64,000 bases of DNA from Devosia sp. A16 (GTDB lineage: Bacteria; Pseudomonadota; Alphaproteobacteria; Rhizobiales; Devosiaceae). The position numbers were made by a program, and so were the translations under genes. Under the pieces are notes generated by a model. The model was not told the DNA's origin and did no database searches. It worked only from the letters and a program-made list of their open reading frames with translations. Each line of letters opens with the position of its first letter. The first letter of the stretch is position 1. Location of the stretch: positions 2,953,501 to 3,017,500 of the forward strand of contig NZ_CP012945.1 of NCBI RefSeq assembly GCF_001402915.1, written 5' to 3'. Of this stretch, positions 27,412 to 34,643 are shown one piece after another.

Positions 27412-28320
27412 ATGTTTGCAAGGCTGGCCGTGGCGGCACTGGCGTCGGTTTCGATGATCTCGGGTGCGTTCGCCTGGGATGGGGCGCGGGCCTATCACCT
27501 GCGCCCGGGCGGGGCGAGCGACATCAGCCTGGCGCTCAACATGATCCATATCGAGGACAATATCCCCTTCCTCGGGGACACCACGCTCGATGTCGGTGTC
27601 CTGACCCCGACCTATCGCAAGACTTTCGACCTCTCGGGCAATGTCGGCCTGGTGCTGATCGGCCTGCCGGTCGGCGGCATGACCTTCGACTCGTTGGCTC
27701 CCACCATCGACACCGGTCTCGCCCAGGGCGACCTGGTGCTCGGCGCGGCCCTCGGACTGGTTGGCATGCCCGCCCTCGCTCCGATGGATTATGCCATGCA
27801 CAAACCGGGCTTCCAGGCCATGGTCGAGGGCAAGCTGTTTCTCCCCACCGGCGATTACGATCCCAACCGCCTGGTGAACCTGGGGCAGAACCGCTGGTCG
27901 TTTCAGGCGAGCCTGCCCATCAGCTACGCGCTGGGCGACAGCATGATCGATCCGGAGCTCACCACTTTTGAAATTCGTCCGGTGGTGCAGATCTTCGGCG
28001 ATAACGAGGATCCCTTCGTCGGCACCGGCGCCACCGTGATGAGCCAGGCTCCGATCTTCGGAGTCGAGGGGCACATCACCCGCAATTTCGGCAACAGCAT
28101 CTGGGCTGCCGTCGACGGCTACTACGAGACCGGCGGCGAGATCTCCTTCAATGGCGTTCCGCAGGGCGACGGGCCGGAGACGCTGGCGCTCGGGGCCACC
28201 CTCGGTCTGGTGCTCAGCCCGAACGTCGCGACGCGCATGACCTATCGCCAGACGGTTTACTCCAGCGACCCGGACCTCTCCGCGCAGGCCCTCGAGATCA
28301 CCGCGGCTTATCTGTTCTGA
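27412..28320 (+). CDS. Outer-membrane transporter-like beta-barrel protein
   Basis: A 302-residue exported protein resembling the MetA-pathway phenol-degradation family of outer-membrane proteins. The signal peptide MFARLAVAALASVSMISGAFA is followed by WDGARAYHLRPGGA. The body has alternating hydrophobic and polar strands, and the C-terminus is ITAAYLF with the terminal Phe typical of outer-membrane barrels. The ATG at 27412 follows AGGAGGG at a good spacing. The frame extends upstream without homology. The transported substrate is unknown. It stands alone, 245 bases after edd, in a gap without recognisable features. Confidence 0.8.
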   Translation: MFARLAVAALASVSMISGAFAWDGARAYHLRPGGASDISLALNMIHIEDNIPFLGDTTLDVGVLTPTYRKTFDLSGNVGLVLIGLPVGGMTFDSLAPTIDTGLAQGDLVLGAALGLVGMPALAPMDYAMHKPGFQAMVEGKLFLPTGDYDPNRLVNLGQNRWSFQASLPISYALGDSMIDPELTTFEIRPVVQIFGDNEDPFVGTGATVMSQAPIFGVEGHITRNFGNSIWAAVDGYYETGGEISFNGVPQGDGPETLALGATLGLVLSPNVATRMTYRQTVYSSDPDLSAQALEITAAYLF

Positions 28321-28394
28321 TCGCTACTGCGGGGTGACGGCGTAGCGTCCTTGACACCGCCGGTTGCGGCCACCCATGCCGCCTACCGCGCCGG

Positions 28395-28515
28395 GCACCC
28401 CTCCCTTGGGGGGAGAGGTCGGCCCGCAGGGCCGGGTGAGGGGGGCTTTCCACGCTCAGTGTTACGGCAAGGCCCCTCACCCCGACCCTCTCCTCCAAAG
28501 GGAGAGGGGGCGCTT
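28395..28515. repeat. REP-like inverted element, family E
   Basis: The left part has GGGCACCCCTCCCTTGGGGGG-AGAGGTCGG and GGGTGAGGGG. The right part has CCCCTCACCCCGACCC-TCTCCTCCAAAGGGAGAGGG. It lies in a 393-base gap (28321-28713) between the outer-membrane gene and the convergent OhrR-like gene. The remaining 190 bases of that gap show no open reading frame with family resemblance. Confidence 0.75.
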
Positions 28516-28713
28516 GGGCCCGGCCAGTGGAAATGACGACGACATCTCCGCCTTGGATGATCTCGCCGGGCTTCCGTCACCGCGCCAGAGTCTCGCTGGA
28601 GGTTGTTGCTCGACAAGGCTCTGAGGGTGACCTCGCCTAGATGAGGGACAGGACGGCCACATCCTGTTCCGCGGTGATTGAAGTGCTTTTCGGGGGCGCG
28701 CCGCTCGCCAACC

Positions 28714-29172
28714 TCAAACCGCTTCCAGCTTCTCCCGCACGCTGTCGCGCATCTTCGCCATGCGCTGCTGCATCTCGACCACCCCGTCGAGATCTTCGCC
28801 GCTGGCCAGCGCCAACTCGACCGCCGCCAGCTGGCCGTCGGCCTTGAGCGCACGCCCGGCCTCGGTGATCTCGACGTCGAGCACCCGCTCGTCGTCCCTG
28901 TTGCGCGTGCGTTTGACCAGCCCGGCCGCCTCGAGCTTTTTGAGCAGCGGGGTCAGCGTGTTCGACTCCAGCATCACCAGGTCCGTCAGCGCCTTCATCG
29001 TGATCTTGCCGTTTTCCCACAGCACCATCATCACCACGAATTGCGGATAGGTGAGCCCGAGCTTGTCCAGCATCGGCCGATAGAACCGGCTGAAGGCGTG
29101 GCTCAGCGAATAGGCTGAAAAGCACAGCAGGGCGTCCAGCTTCAGCTGCTCGGCAATCTCTTTCTTGTCCAT
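28714..29172 (-). CDS. OhrR-like MarR-family redox repressor
   Basis: A 152-residue MarR-fold regulator. The N-terminal segment LKLDALLCFSAYSLSHAF carries the reactive Cys position of OhrR proteins, which senses organic peroxides. It is followed by LGLTYPQFVVMMVLWE and the winged-helix region MLESNTLTPLLKKLEAAGLV with KRTRNRDDER. The ATG at 29172 matches the family start. It is divergent from an alpha/beta-hydrolase, with two copies of a 22-base palindromic repeat between them (29210-29287). No ohr gene is adjacent, which is unusual. Confidence 0.88.
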   Translation of the reverse strand: MDKKEIAEQLKLDALLCFSAYSLSHAFSRFYRPMLDKLGLTYPQFVVMMVLWENGKITMKALTDLVMLESNTLTPLLKKLEAAGLVKRTRNRDDERVLDVEITEAGRALKADGQLAAVELALASGEDLDGVVEMQQRMAKMRDSVREKLEAV

Positions 29173-29209
29173 CGAATGTCTCCAACCGTGCCTTGTAGAT
29201 AAAGCGTAT

Positions 29210-29287
29210 GCGATAGAATCGCAAGCGATCTGTGCATGTGAGCCATGCATCGACGCGCGTTGTCGGCGATTCAATCGCATGCGATCT
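29210..29287. promoter_or_regulatory. Two-copy operator in the repressor/hydrolase divergent region
   Basis: A 22-base unit, GCGAT-N3-ATCGC-A-W-GCGATCT, occurs at 29210-29231 and again at 29266-29287, identical at 19 positions. Each contains the inverted pair GCGAT-N3-ATCGC. The first copy lies 37 bases before the repressor start and the second 49 bases before the hydrolase start. This layout fits negative control of both genes by the MarR-type protein. Confidence 0.7.
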
Positions 29288-29336
29288 AATGTGTCATCGC
29301 GATGATGCGACGGACGTTTTCAAACGGGAGATTGAA

Positions 29337-30170
29337 ATGACCACGAACCTCGAGACTGCGGCTGCCTTCGCTGCCGCCAAAGCCACAAACAGCAAGACCG
29401 CGCTGTTCATCACCGGCGCGTGGATGCACACCTCCAGCTGGGACAAGCTGCGCTCGGTGTTCGAAGCGGCCGGCTACAAGACCCTGGCTCCGGCCTGGCC
29501 CTACCTCGACGGCAACCCGGCCGAGCTTCGCGCCAACCCCGATAAGCGGCTGGGCAGCCTGACCTTCGGCAAGATCGTCGATCACTATGCCAGGATTATC
29601 GACGGCCTCGACGAACAGCCGGTGATCATCGGCCATTCGATGGGCGGCCTCATCACCCAGTTGTTGCTCGATCGCGGTTACGGCGTTGCCGGCATCGCCA
29701 TGGATCCCGGCCCGATCGCCGGCGCCCTGCCCGGGCCGGTCTCGCTGCTCGCCGCCCTGCCGCCGATCTTCGCCGGCCCCGGCACCACCCAGACCATCAC
29801 CCGCGAAGGCTTTGCGAAGAGTTTCGCCAACACCCTGAATGCGGCCGACCAGAAGGCCGCCTATGACGACTATGTCGTGCCCACCCCGACCAACATCTTC
29901 TACCAGGCGGCCGGCATGTTCGGCACCGCGGTGAAGGCAAAGGCGCGCAAGCAGCCCCTGCTGGTGATTGCCGCCGAGCAAGATCGCACCGTCACCCCAT
30001 ATCTCGCCAAGGCGAGCTTCAACATCCAGAAGAGGGCGCCCGCCCGCACCGATTTCCACCAGTTCGCCGACCGCTCGCATTTCCTGGCCGGCGAGAAGGG
30101 CTGGGAAGAAGTCGCCCACTACGCCCTCGACTGGGCCAACGAAGTGACGCAGGCTCCTTCGATCCACTGA
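29337..30170 (+). CDS. Alpha/beta hydrolase
   Basis: A 277-residue single-domain alpha/beta hydrolase. The oxyanion region GAWMHTSSWDKL appears near residue 27. The nucleophile elbow GHSMGG lies near residue 100 with Ser as nucleophile. The late acid and His lie in AAEQDRTVTPY and FADRSHFLAGE. No signal peptide is seen, so it is cytoplasmic. The ATG at 29337 has GGGAG eight bases upstream. It is divergent from the OhrR-like repressor and shares its operators, so its substrate may be a reactive or toxic compound; this is inference. Confidence 0.88.
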   Translation: MTTNLETAAAFAAAKATNSKTALFITGAWMHTSSWDKLRSVFEAAGYKTLAPAWPYLDGNPAELRANPDKRLGSLTFGKIVDHYARIIDGLDEQPVIIGHSMGGLITQLLLDRGYGVAGIAMDPGPIAGALPGPVSLLAALPPIFAGPGTTQTITREGFAKSFANTLNAADQKAAYDDYVVPTPTNIFYQAAGMFGTAVKAKARKQPLLVIAAEQDRTVTPYLAKASFNIQKRAPARTDFHQFADRSHFLAGEKGWEEVAHYALDWANEVTQAPSIH

Positions 30171-30188
30171 GCGGCCGGTGGATCCCGC

Positions 30189-30214
30189 ATCCTCCCCGCC
30201 TCGCGAGGGAGGAT
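30189..30214. terminator. Possible terminator hairpin after the hydrolase
   Basis: The stem ATCCTCCC pairs with GGGAGGAT and encloses a second small palindrome CCTCGCGAGG. It lies 19 bases after the hydrolase stop. There is no U-tract, so it could equally be a fragment of the palindromic repeats. Confidence 0.35.
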
Positions 30215-30354
30215 CATCTGCCGGCAGGGCGCCGACGGGGAGAGGCGATGGTGTCCGGATGCGCCTGCACCATTCCCCAGCCCGCGGGAATCTCGTAACC
30301 CATCAACAGCGCCTCCGGGGATGAGGTATCGTCCCGAGGGCAGGGGAGGGGAAG

Positions 30355-30942
30355 TTGAGCCGTCGCACGACCCGGATTGCCGCCGCCATGATCGCGCTTG
30401 CGGTTTTGGCCGCCTGTTCCTCGATCCCTATCGGCACCGCCTCGAAACTGCGTGGCCTCGACTACCTCAACGACGACGTCGCCAGCCTGTTGCTGGCCCT
30501 CGATCTGCCACCCTCGCTCGAGCCGGTGCAGGGCGCCTCGACCATCGGCTTCGACATCACCACCCCGGCCAACGGAGAACGCCGCATCAAGGCGACGCTG
30601 GTCGCCGCCGACGCGGATGAACTCGCCGGCACGCTTCCGCCGCCGGCGGGCGAGCGCAACTACTACCTGTTCGGTTTCTCGGACCCCGACAAGCAGGCGA
30701 TCCGCGACGCCCAGGCCTGGGCCCGGACGCTGCCGGCCGGGGCAGCCTCCCTCTCGGTATCGCTGGCGCCAAGGCTTTGCCGCACCGAGCCTCTCGACCC
30801 GGCCAAGACCACCGTCTCGGCCCTGGTCGCACTCCCCGGCGCTTCTGGCCTTGCGCCGCTGCTGAGCAACCAGCCGCTGTCGAGCGTGCTTGCGAACGCC
30901 CCGATCAAGGACGTCCCGCCCTGCGCTGGCCACTCCGGCTAG
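30355..30942 (+). CDS. Putative lipoprotein of unknown function
   Basis: A 195-residue protein whose N-terminus, MSRRTTRIAAAMIALAVLAA followed by CSS, is a clear lipoprotein signal with the lipobox LAAC. The mature part has no recognised domain. It contains two further Cys residues (LCRTEP, and PPCAGH near the end) that could form a disulfide. The start is TTG at 30355 preceded by GGGAGGGG. An ATG 34 bases upstream is in another frame. It stands alone between the hydrolase and a regulator remnant. Confidence 0.75.
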   Translation: MSRRTTRIAAAMIALAVLAACSSIPIGTASKLRGLDYLNDDVASLLLALDLPPSLEPVQGASTIGFDITTPANGERRIKATLVAADADELAGTLPPPAGERNYYLFGFSDPDKQAIRDAQAWARTLPAGAASLSVSLAPRLCRTEPLDPAKTTVSALVALPGASGLAPLLSNQPLSSVLANAPIKDVPPCAGHSG

Positions 30943-31002
30943 GGGCTTCGGCGCAGAGGCGCGGTAAGTCCGAGGCGCGCCCTGCCCGCCCTGGCACAGT
31001 AG

Positions 31003-31125
31003 AGGCCCACTGAACTCAGTGCTCGCTATCCCACCATCGACCGCTCGCGCCTGCTGCTCGACAGCGATTGGGACGGCACTTTCAGGCGGGGGCTCGATCT
31101 GCTCGACGGCCTCAACCCGGAGTGA
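31003..31125 (+). pseudogene. Remnant of a TetR-type regulator C-terminus
   Basis: A frame without a start codon, closed upstream by a stop at 31000, encodes ARYPTIDRSRLLL then DSDWDGTFRRGLDLLDGLNPE before TGA at 31123-31125. This resembles the C-terminal end of TetR-family regulators (pattern FP-L-xx-FxFGLDxLLDGL). The rest of the gene is absent; the sequence upstream is the lipoprotein end. The remnant shows that a regulator gene was lost next to the present ArsR gene. Confidence 0.45.
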
Positions 31126-31136
31126 CGAGCCGTCAC

Positions 31137-31169
31137 TTGACTCAGTTCGACGATTAGCTAATCATCGAA
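31137..31169 (+). promoter_or_regulatory. Promoter and palindromic operator of the ArsR gene
   Basis: TTGACT at 31137 is followed, after 16 bases, by TAATCA, a plausible -35/-10 pair. The near-perfect palindrome TTCGACGATTAG-CTAATCATCGAA (31146-31169, one mismatched pair) overlaps both. The ATG at 31172 follows almost immediately and has no Shine-Dalgarno, so the transcript may be leaderless. A bound repressor here would block transcription, fitting autorepression. Confidence 0.6.
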
Positions 31170-31171
31170 TT

Positions 31172-31468
31172 ATGAGCTTGGTGTTCAAGGCCATTGCCGA
31201 TCCGACCCGCCGCCGTGTGCTGCAGCTGCTGCAGGCCGGGCCGATGAGTGCGGGAGAACTTTCCGGGCACTTCGATGTCTCCAAGCCCACCATGTCGGCG
31301 CATTTCGCCGTGCTCAAGGACGCCGACCTGGTGCATGCCGAGAAGGCCGGCAAGTCCGTCATCTACCATCTGAAACTGTCGGTGCTCGAAGAAGCGCTGC
31401 TGGGGTTTGCGCACACGTTCGGCATCGGGGCCGAAGTCGCGCCGACGAAGCTGGAGACCGTGCGATGA
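31172..31468 (+). CDS. ArsR-family (SdpR-like) autorepressor
   Basis: A 98-residue winged-helix repressor. It begins MSLVFKAIADPTRRRVLQLL, the classic ArsR start, then has MSAGELSGHFDVSKPTMSAH with the recognition helix and the wing VHAEKAGKSVIYHL. There is no CxC metal motif, which fits the SdpR rather than metal-sensing type. The ATG at 31172 lies right after the palindromic operator. Its stop overlaps the next gene by ATGA, so the membrane protein is its likely target. Confidence 0.88.
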   Translation: MSLVFKAIADPTRRRVLQLLQAGPMSAGELSGHFDVSKPTMSAHFAVLKDADLVHAEKAGKSVIYHLKLSVLEEALLGFAHTFGIGAEVAPTKLETVR

Positions 31469-31848
31469 AAAAGGAAGTTCTTGTGGGGCTGGCTTGGGCC
31501 GCCGCCATCGTGCTTGTGGCGCTGGCCGCGCAGTTGGCGCGCGAACATGGCTATATCGATGCGGAGACGACCCAGCGGGTCGTCGCCATGAACGGGCTGG
31601 TGATCGCCTATTACGGCAACCGCGCCCCTAAGGCGCTGGCGCCCAGCGCGCTGGCGCGGCAGGTCGCGCGGTTCTCCGGCTGGGTTCTGGCGTTGAGTGG
31701 CCTCGTCTACGCCGGCTTCTGGGCCTTTGCCCCGCTCCCGCTGGCCATGACCATCGGAACCGGCGGTCTCGCCGCCGGCGTGATCATGATCATCGGCTAT
31801 TGTGTCGGGCTCAGGACGAAACTCGGTGGCGACGGAAGTGCTGCTTGA
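31465..31848 (+). CDS. Membrane protein paired with the ArsR repressor
   Basis: A 127-residue protein with three predicted transmembrane helices: residues about 5-24, 72-91 and 94-114. A segment between the first two (RVVAMNGLVIAYYGNRAPKA) looks amphipathic. The family is not recognised with certainty; its pairing with an SdpR-like repressor recalls SdpR/SdpI immunity pairs, but the sequence is too short and different to call it SdpI. The start overlaps the repressor stop (ATGA), so the two are co-expressed. Confidence 0.75.
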   Translation: MKKEVLVGLAWAAAIVLVALAAQLAREHGYIDAETTQRVVAMNGLVIAYYGNRAPKALAPSALARQVARFSGWVLALSGLVYAGFWAFAPLPLAMTIGTGGLAAGVIMIIGYCVGLRTKLGGDGSAA

Positions 31849-31902
31849 GGGGCGCGCGTACACCACGAACCTGAAGTGGGCGCACGGCCAAGCGCCGCAG
31901 GC

Positions 31903-32069
31903 TCCTCTTCACTTCTCCCCTCAGGGGAGAAGGTGGCGCGAAGCGCCGGATGAGGGGTGAAGCGGTGCAACTCGCGCTCACTGAGAAGCTGAACCCCTCA
32001 CCCTAGTTCCGCTACGGACCTTCGGTCCTAGCTGCACTACCCTCTCCCCTCAGGGGAGAGGTGAAGAGG
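31903..32069. repeat. REP-like inverted element, family F
   Basis: The outer arms CCTCTTCACTTCTCCCCTCA and GGGGAGAGGTGAAGAGG bound the element. Each arm contains the hairpin CTCCCCTCAGGGGAG. Internal parts include GATGAGGGGT and ACCCCTCACCC. It lies between the membrane protein and the convergent coiled-coil gene, filling most of the 238-base gap. Confidence 0.8.
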
Positions 32070-32086
32070 GGCGGTCGGCTACACCC

Positions 32087-33643
32087 CTAAAATCCGCCGC
32101 CCGTCTTGAAGCCGCCGCTGGTGCGGTTGCCGCTGGAGCCGGTGCGGGGACGCGAGAAGCCGCCGCCGCCACCGCCGGAACCGCCACCCCCGAAACCGCC
32201 GCCGCCCCCGCCGGGGAGCCGCCCCCAGCTGCCGCCGAAGCCGCCATCGCGACGCCCGCCACCAGCGCCGCCGCCAAAGCTCGAGTCCGGCCAGCTGAAC
32301 CCGCCGCCGCTATTGCTGCCGCCCCATGGCGAATCCTGGCGCCGCTGCGGCTGCACGCCGCCCTGCCAGTTCTGGCTGCGCCGCCACTGGCCCCAATAGT
32401 CGGCCGCGGTGATGCCGCCGCGCAGGAAGTCGTTCAGCAGGTCGCCGACCAGCTTGTCTTCGCGGAAGGTCGAGCGTGGGTTGTCGAAATTCTGCTTCTT
32501 GAATTCGTACTGGATATCCTCGAGCTCGCGCCGCCGCGCCGCCAGCGTCTTCAGTCGCGCCTTCTGCTCGCGGCTGTCGCCGTCTTCCTCGGTCGCACGC
32601 TGCCGGGCCTCGTCGATCTGCTTGACGATGGTGTCGTCCTGCCCGGTCTCGGTGGCGCGCGCTTCGGCGAGCAGCGTCTGGATGTCCTCGCGGCCCAGCG
32701 CTTCGGCCAGTCCGCTGACCGCGGCGCTGAATGCCGGGTCGCTCCCCTGCGCCAGCTCACGCTGCGCCCGGGCGCGCTCGTCGCGCTTGTCTTCGGCTGC
32801 CACCATCTGCTGGTCGATGGCGGCGATCCTCGCTTCAGCCTTCTCCAGCAAATCGCGGGTCGGCCGTCCGCCAGCCGCGTCCACCGCCGCCTTTTCGAGC
32901 TTGGTCACTTCCTCGGCGGCCGCCGCGGCGATCTGCTGCTGGCGCTCGGCATGCTCACGCAGCCTCATCGGGATCTCGTTCAGCATTGCGAAATTCGCCC
33001 GCGCCTCCGGAAAGCCCACCAGCCCGGCGATCAGCTCGTCGAGATACTGAATGAGGTTGTTCTCGCGGTAGTTCTTGGTGCCGAAGCCGCGCTCCCACAG
33101 ATACATGAACAGCGGGTCGTCGCGGTACGGCTTGCCCTTCTGCTCGCGATCGGATTCGGCCTGCTCGGTCTTGCGCAGGCTTTCTTCGGCAATGTGGGCC
33201 AGTTGCTCGGCAGCCTGGCGCTTTTGCGCATATTCGGGGTTCTTCACCGCTTCGACCGCCACCCGGTCGGCCAGCAGCTTCAGCTCGGCCTGCGCCTTGT
33301 CGGCGATGGCGGCCTGCTCGGTGCGCTCCTTGGCGAACGCCGCGATCTGCTTGTCCAGCTCCTTGAGCTCGCCTTCCGCCGCGCTGAGCTCGGCGCCATG
33401 CCGGCTCAGCATCTCGCGCGCCTTGATCTCGGCCTGGCTCAGCCGGCCGGCGAGCGCCGCCTGAGTGGTCGGGTCCAGCCGGATCTCCGCCAGCTGCCGC
33501 AGCAACTCGCTCTCGGTCTCCTTGAACTTGGTGACCAGTTCGGCCGAGCGGGCCAGGCGCTTAGCGATCTCGTCCTCCTCGCGGCGGATGTCACGCAGCG
33601 CTTCGTCGAGGGAGCGCAGGGCCTCGGGTCCGGAAAGGCTCAT
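32087..33643 (-). CDS. Coiled-coil protein with glycine-rich tail
   Basis: A 518-residue protein of unknown function. Residues about 10-330 are predicted to form long alpha-helical coiled coils rich in Glu, Lys, Gln and Ala. A patch at 175-215 (KPYRDDPLFMYLWERGFG) interrupts the coil. The last 80 residues are glycine-rich with aromatic residues (GGGFSWPD, GGFGGSWG, GGGGGFGGGG). No signal peptide or transmembrane segment is seen. It is the third gene of a minus-strand operon, 34 bases after the membrane-anchored protein. The Gly-rich tail could drive assembly or condensation, but that is speculation. Confidence 0.75.
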   Translation of the reverse strand: MSLSGPEALRSLDEALRDIRREEDEIAKRLARSAELVTKFKETESELLRQLAEIRLDPTTQAALAGRLSQAEIKAREMLSRHGAELSAAEGELKELDKQIAAFAKERTEQAAIADKAQAELKLLADRVAVEAVKNPEYAQKRQAAEQLAHIAEESLRKTEQAESDREQKGKPYRDDPLFMYLWERGFGTKNYRENNLIQYLDELIAGLVGFPEARANFAMLNEIPMRLREHAERQQQIAAAAAEEVTKLEKAAVDAAGGRPTRDLLEKAEARIAAIDQQMVAAEDKRDERARAQRELAQGSDPAFSAAVSGLAEALGREDIQTLLAEARATETGQDDTIVKQIDEARQRATEEDGDSREQKARLKTLAARRRELEDIQYEFKKQNFDNPRSTFREDKLVGDLLNDFLRGGITAADYWGQWRRSQNWQGGVQPQRRQDSPWGGSNSGGGFSWPDSSFGGGAGGGRRDGGFGGSWGRLPGGGGGGFGGGGSGGGGGGFSRPRTGSSGNRTSGGFKTGGGF

Positions 33644-33677
33644 GAGAAAACCCGCCTTGCAGTCGATGTCGCGAGGC

Positions 33678-34619
33678 TCACCACCGTGTCACCGCTCCGC
33701 CCAGCACCGGCATGACATAGTCGACGTCGAGGAAGCCGTACTCCTTCAAGCCCAGGATGTTACGCTGCAGGATGCCGTCATCCTTCTTGTCGTTCTCGAC
33801 GGCGCGATAGGTGCTCTCGGGCACGCGCACGCCCCAGATCGCCACCTTCTCGGTCTGGCCGCTTTCTTCGTTGACGATCGGCAGCGTCAGCGGTTTGCCG
33901 TCGGTGCCGATCGCTTCCACCACCACATAATAGTTGGTGGCCGCGGTATTGATCTCGGGGAAGGTCCAGAACCCGGTCTTCTGGCCTTCGCGGTTGACGA
34001 TCTTCAACTGGTATTCCTGGCGGAGCTGGTCGCGCAGTCCGGTGAGCGCGGCGATCGCCTGTTCGGCGCCGCTGCGGTTGCCTTCGGCGGCGGCGGTCTT
34101 GCCGCGGGTCCGCAGCTGCTCGGCCTCGGTCACGGCCTGTTGCACCTTGGTCTCTTCGAAGATGGTCTGGTACAGGCCGTCCATCTCGGCGGGCAGCTTC
34201 TCGCTGAGCTCGACCCGGGCACCTTCGACCTGCGCCTGCTGATACGGCCGATAGGCGAAGAAGTAGCCGCCCAGCCCCACCACCAGGATCAACGCGATCG
34301 CCAGTGCGGCCGGCCCCCATTTCTTGCGGCCGACATAGAGCCTGGCGAGGCTCACCCCCAGGCTCGGCTTGGGCGGCGTATAGACGAAGCGGCTTTCCTC
34401 GAGCGCCTTCACGCCCTCCATCAGCACCGCATCGGTGACCTCGATGCCCTGCTGGTGATAGATTTCGCGCAGCTTGTCGATCAGCTGCTTCTCGCGGGCA
34501 TCGCCCGCGAGTTCGCGTTCCACCAGGTCCTGCCGGTGACGGAGCGTGTCGACCACGTCCATCGCCAGCATCACCTCGTCGAGCGGGGCCTTGTCGGCAG
34601 TCGCCGTCGTCGTGCTCAT
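33678..34619 (-). CDS. Membrane-anchored protein, DUF6384-like
   Basis: A 313-residue protein of unknown function; the layout resembles what I recall as DUF6384, but I cannot check this. Residues 1-110 are cytoplasmic and helical, opening DKAPLDEVMLAMDVVDTLRH. One transmembrane helix lies at about 120-141 (ALAIALILVVGLGGYFFAY). The periplasmic part has a helical linker and then a beta-rich domain from about residue 215 (GFWTFPEINTAATNYYVVVE). It is the middle gene of the operon, 24 bases after the TelA-like gene. The topology suggests it links cytoplasmic partners to the periplasm. Confidence 0.75.
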   Translation of the reverse strand: MSTTTATADKAPLDEVMLAMDVVDTLRHRQDLVERELAGDAREKQLIDKLREIYHQQGIEVTDAVLMEGVKALEESRFVYTPPKPSLGVSLARLYVGRKKWGPAALAIALILVVGLGGYFFAYRPYQQAQVEGARVELSEKLPAEMDGLYQTIFEETKVQQAVTEAEQLRTRGKTAAAEGNRSGAEQAIAALTGLRDQLRQEYQLKIVNREGQKTGFWTFPEINTAATNYYVVVEAIGTDGKPLTLPIVNEESGQTEKVAIWGVRVPESTYRAVENDKKDDGILQRNILGLKEYGFLDVDYVMPVLGGAVTRW

Positions 34620-34643
34620 GTTCGAGCCCGTTCGCGCTCCAAA

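Noticed and set aside
25412-27439. A 675-codon minus-strand open frame opposite edd
   Set aside because: edd is certain on the other strand, and the frame encodes no recognisable domain; it is a codon-bias shadow.
30214-30302. Short minus-strand frame MGYEIPAGWGMVQAHPDTI
   Set aside because: It looks protein-like but has only 29 codons, no ribosome-binding site and no family I can name; left out as unsupported.
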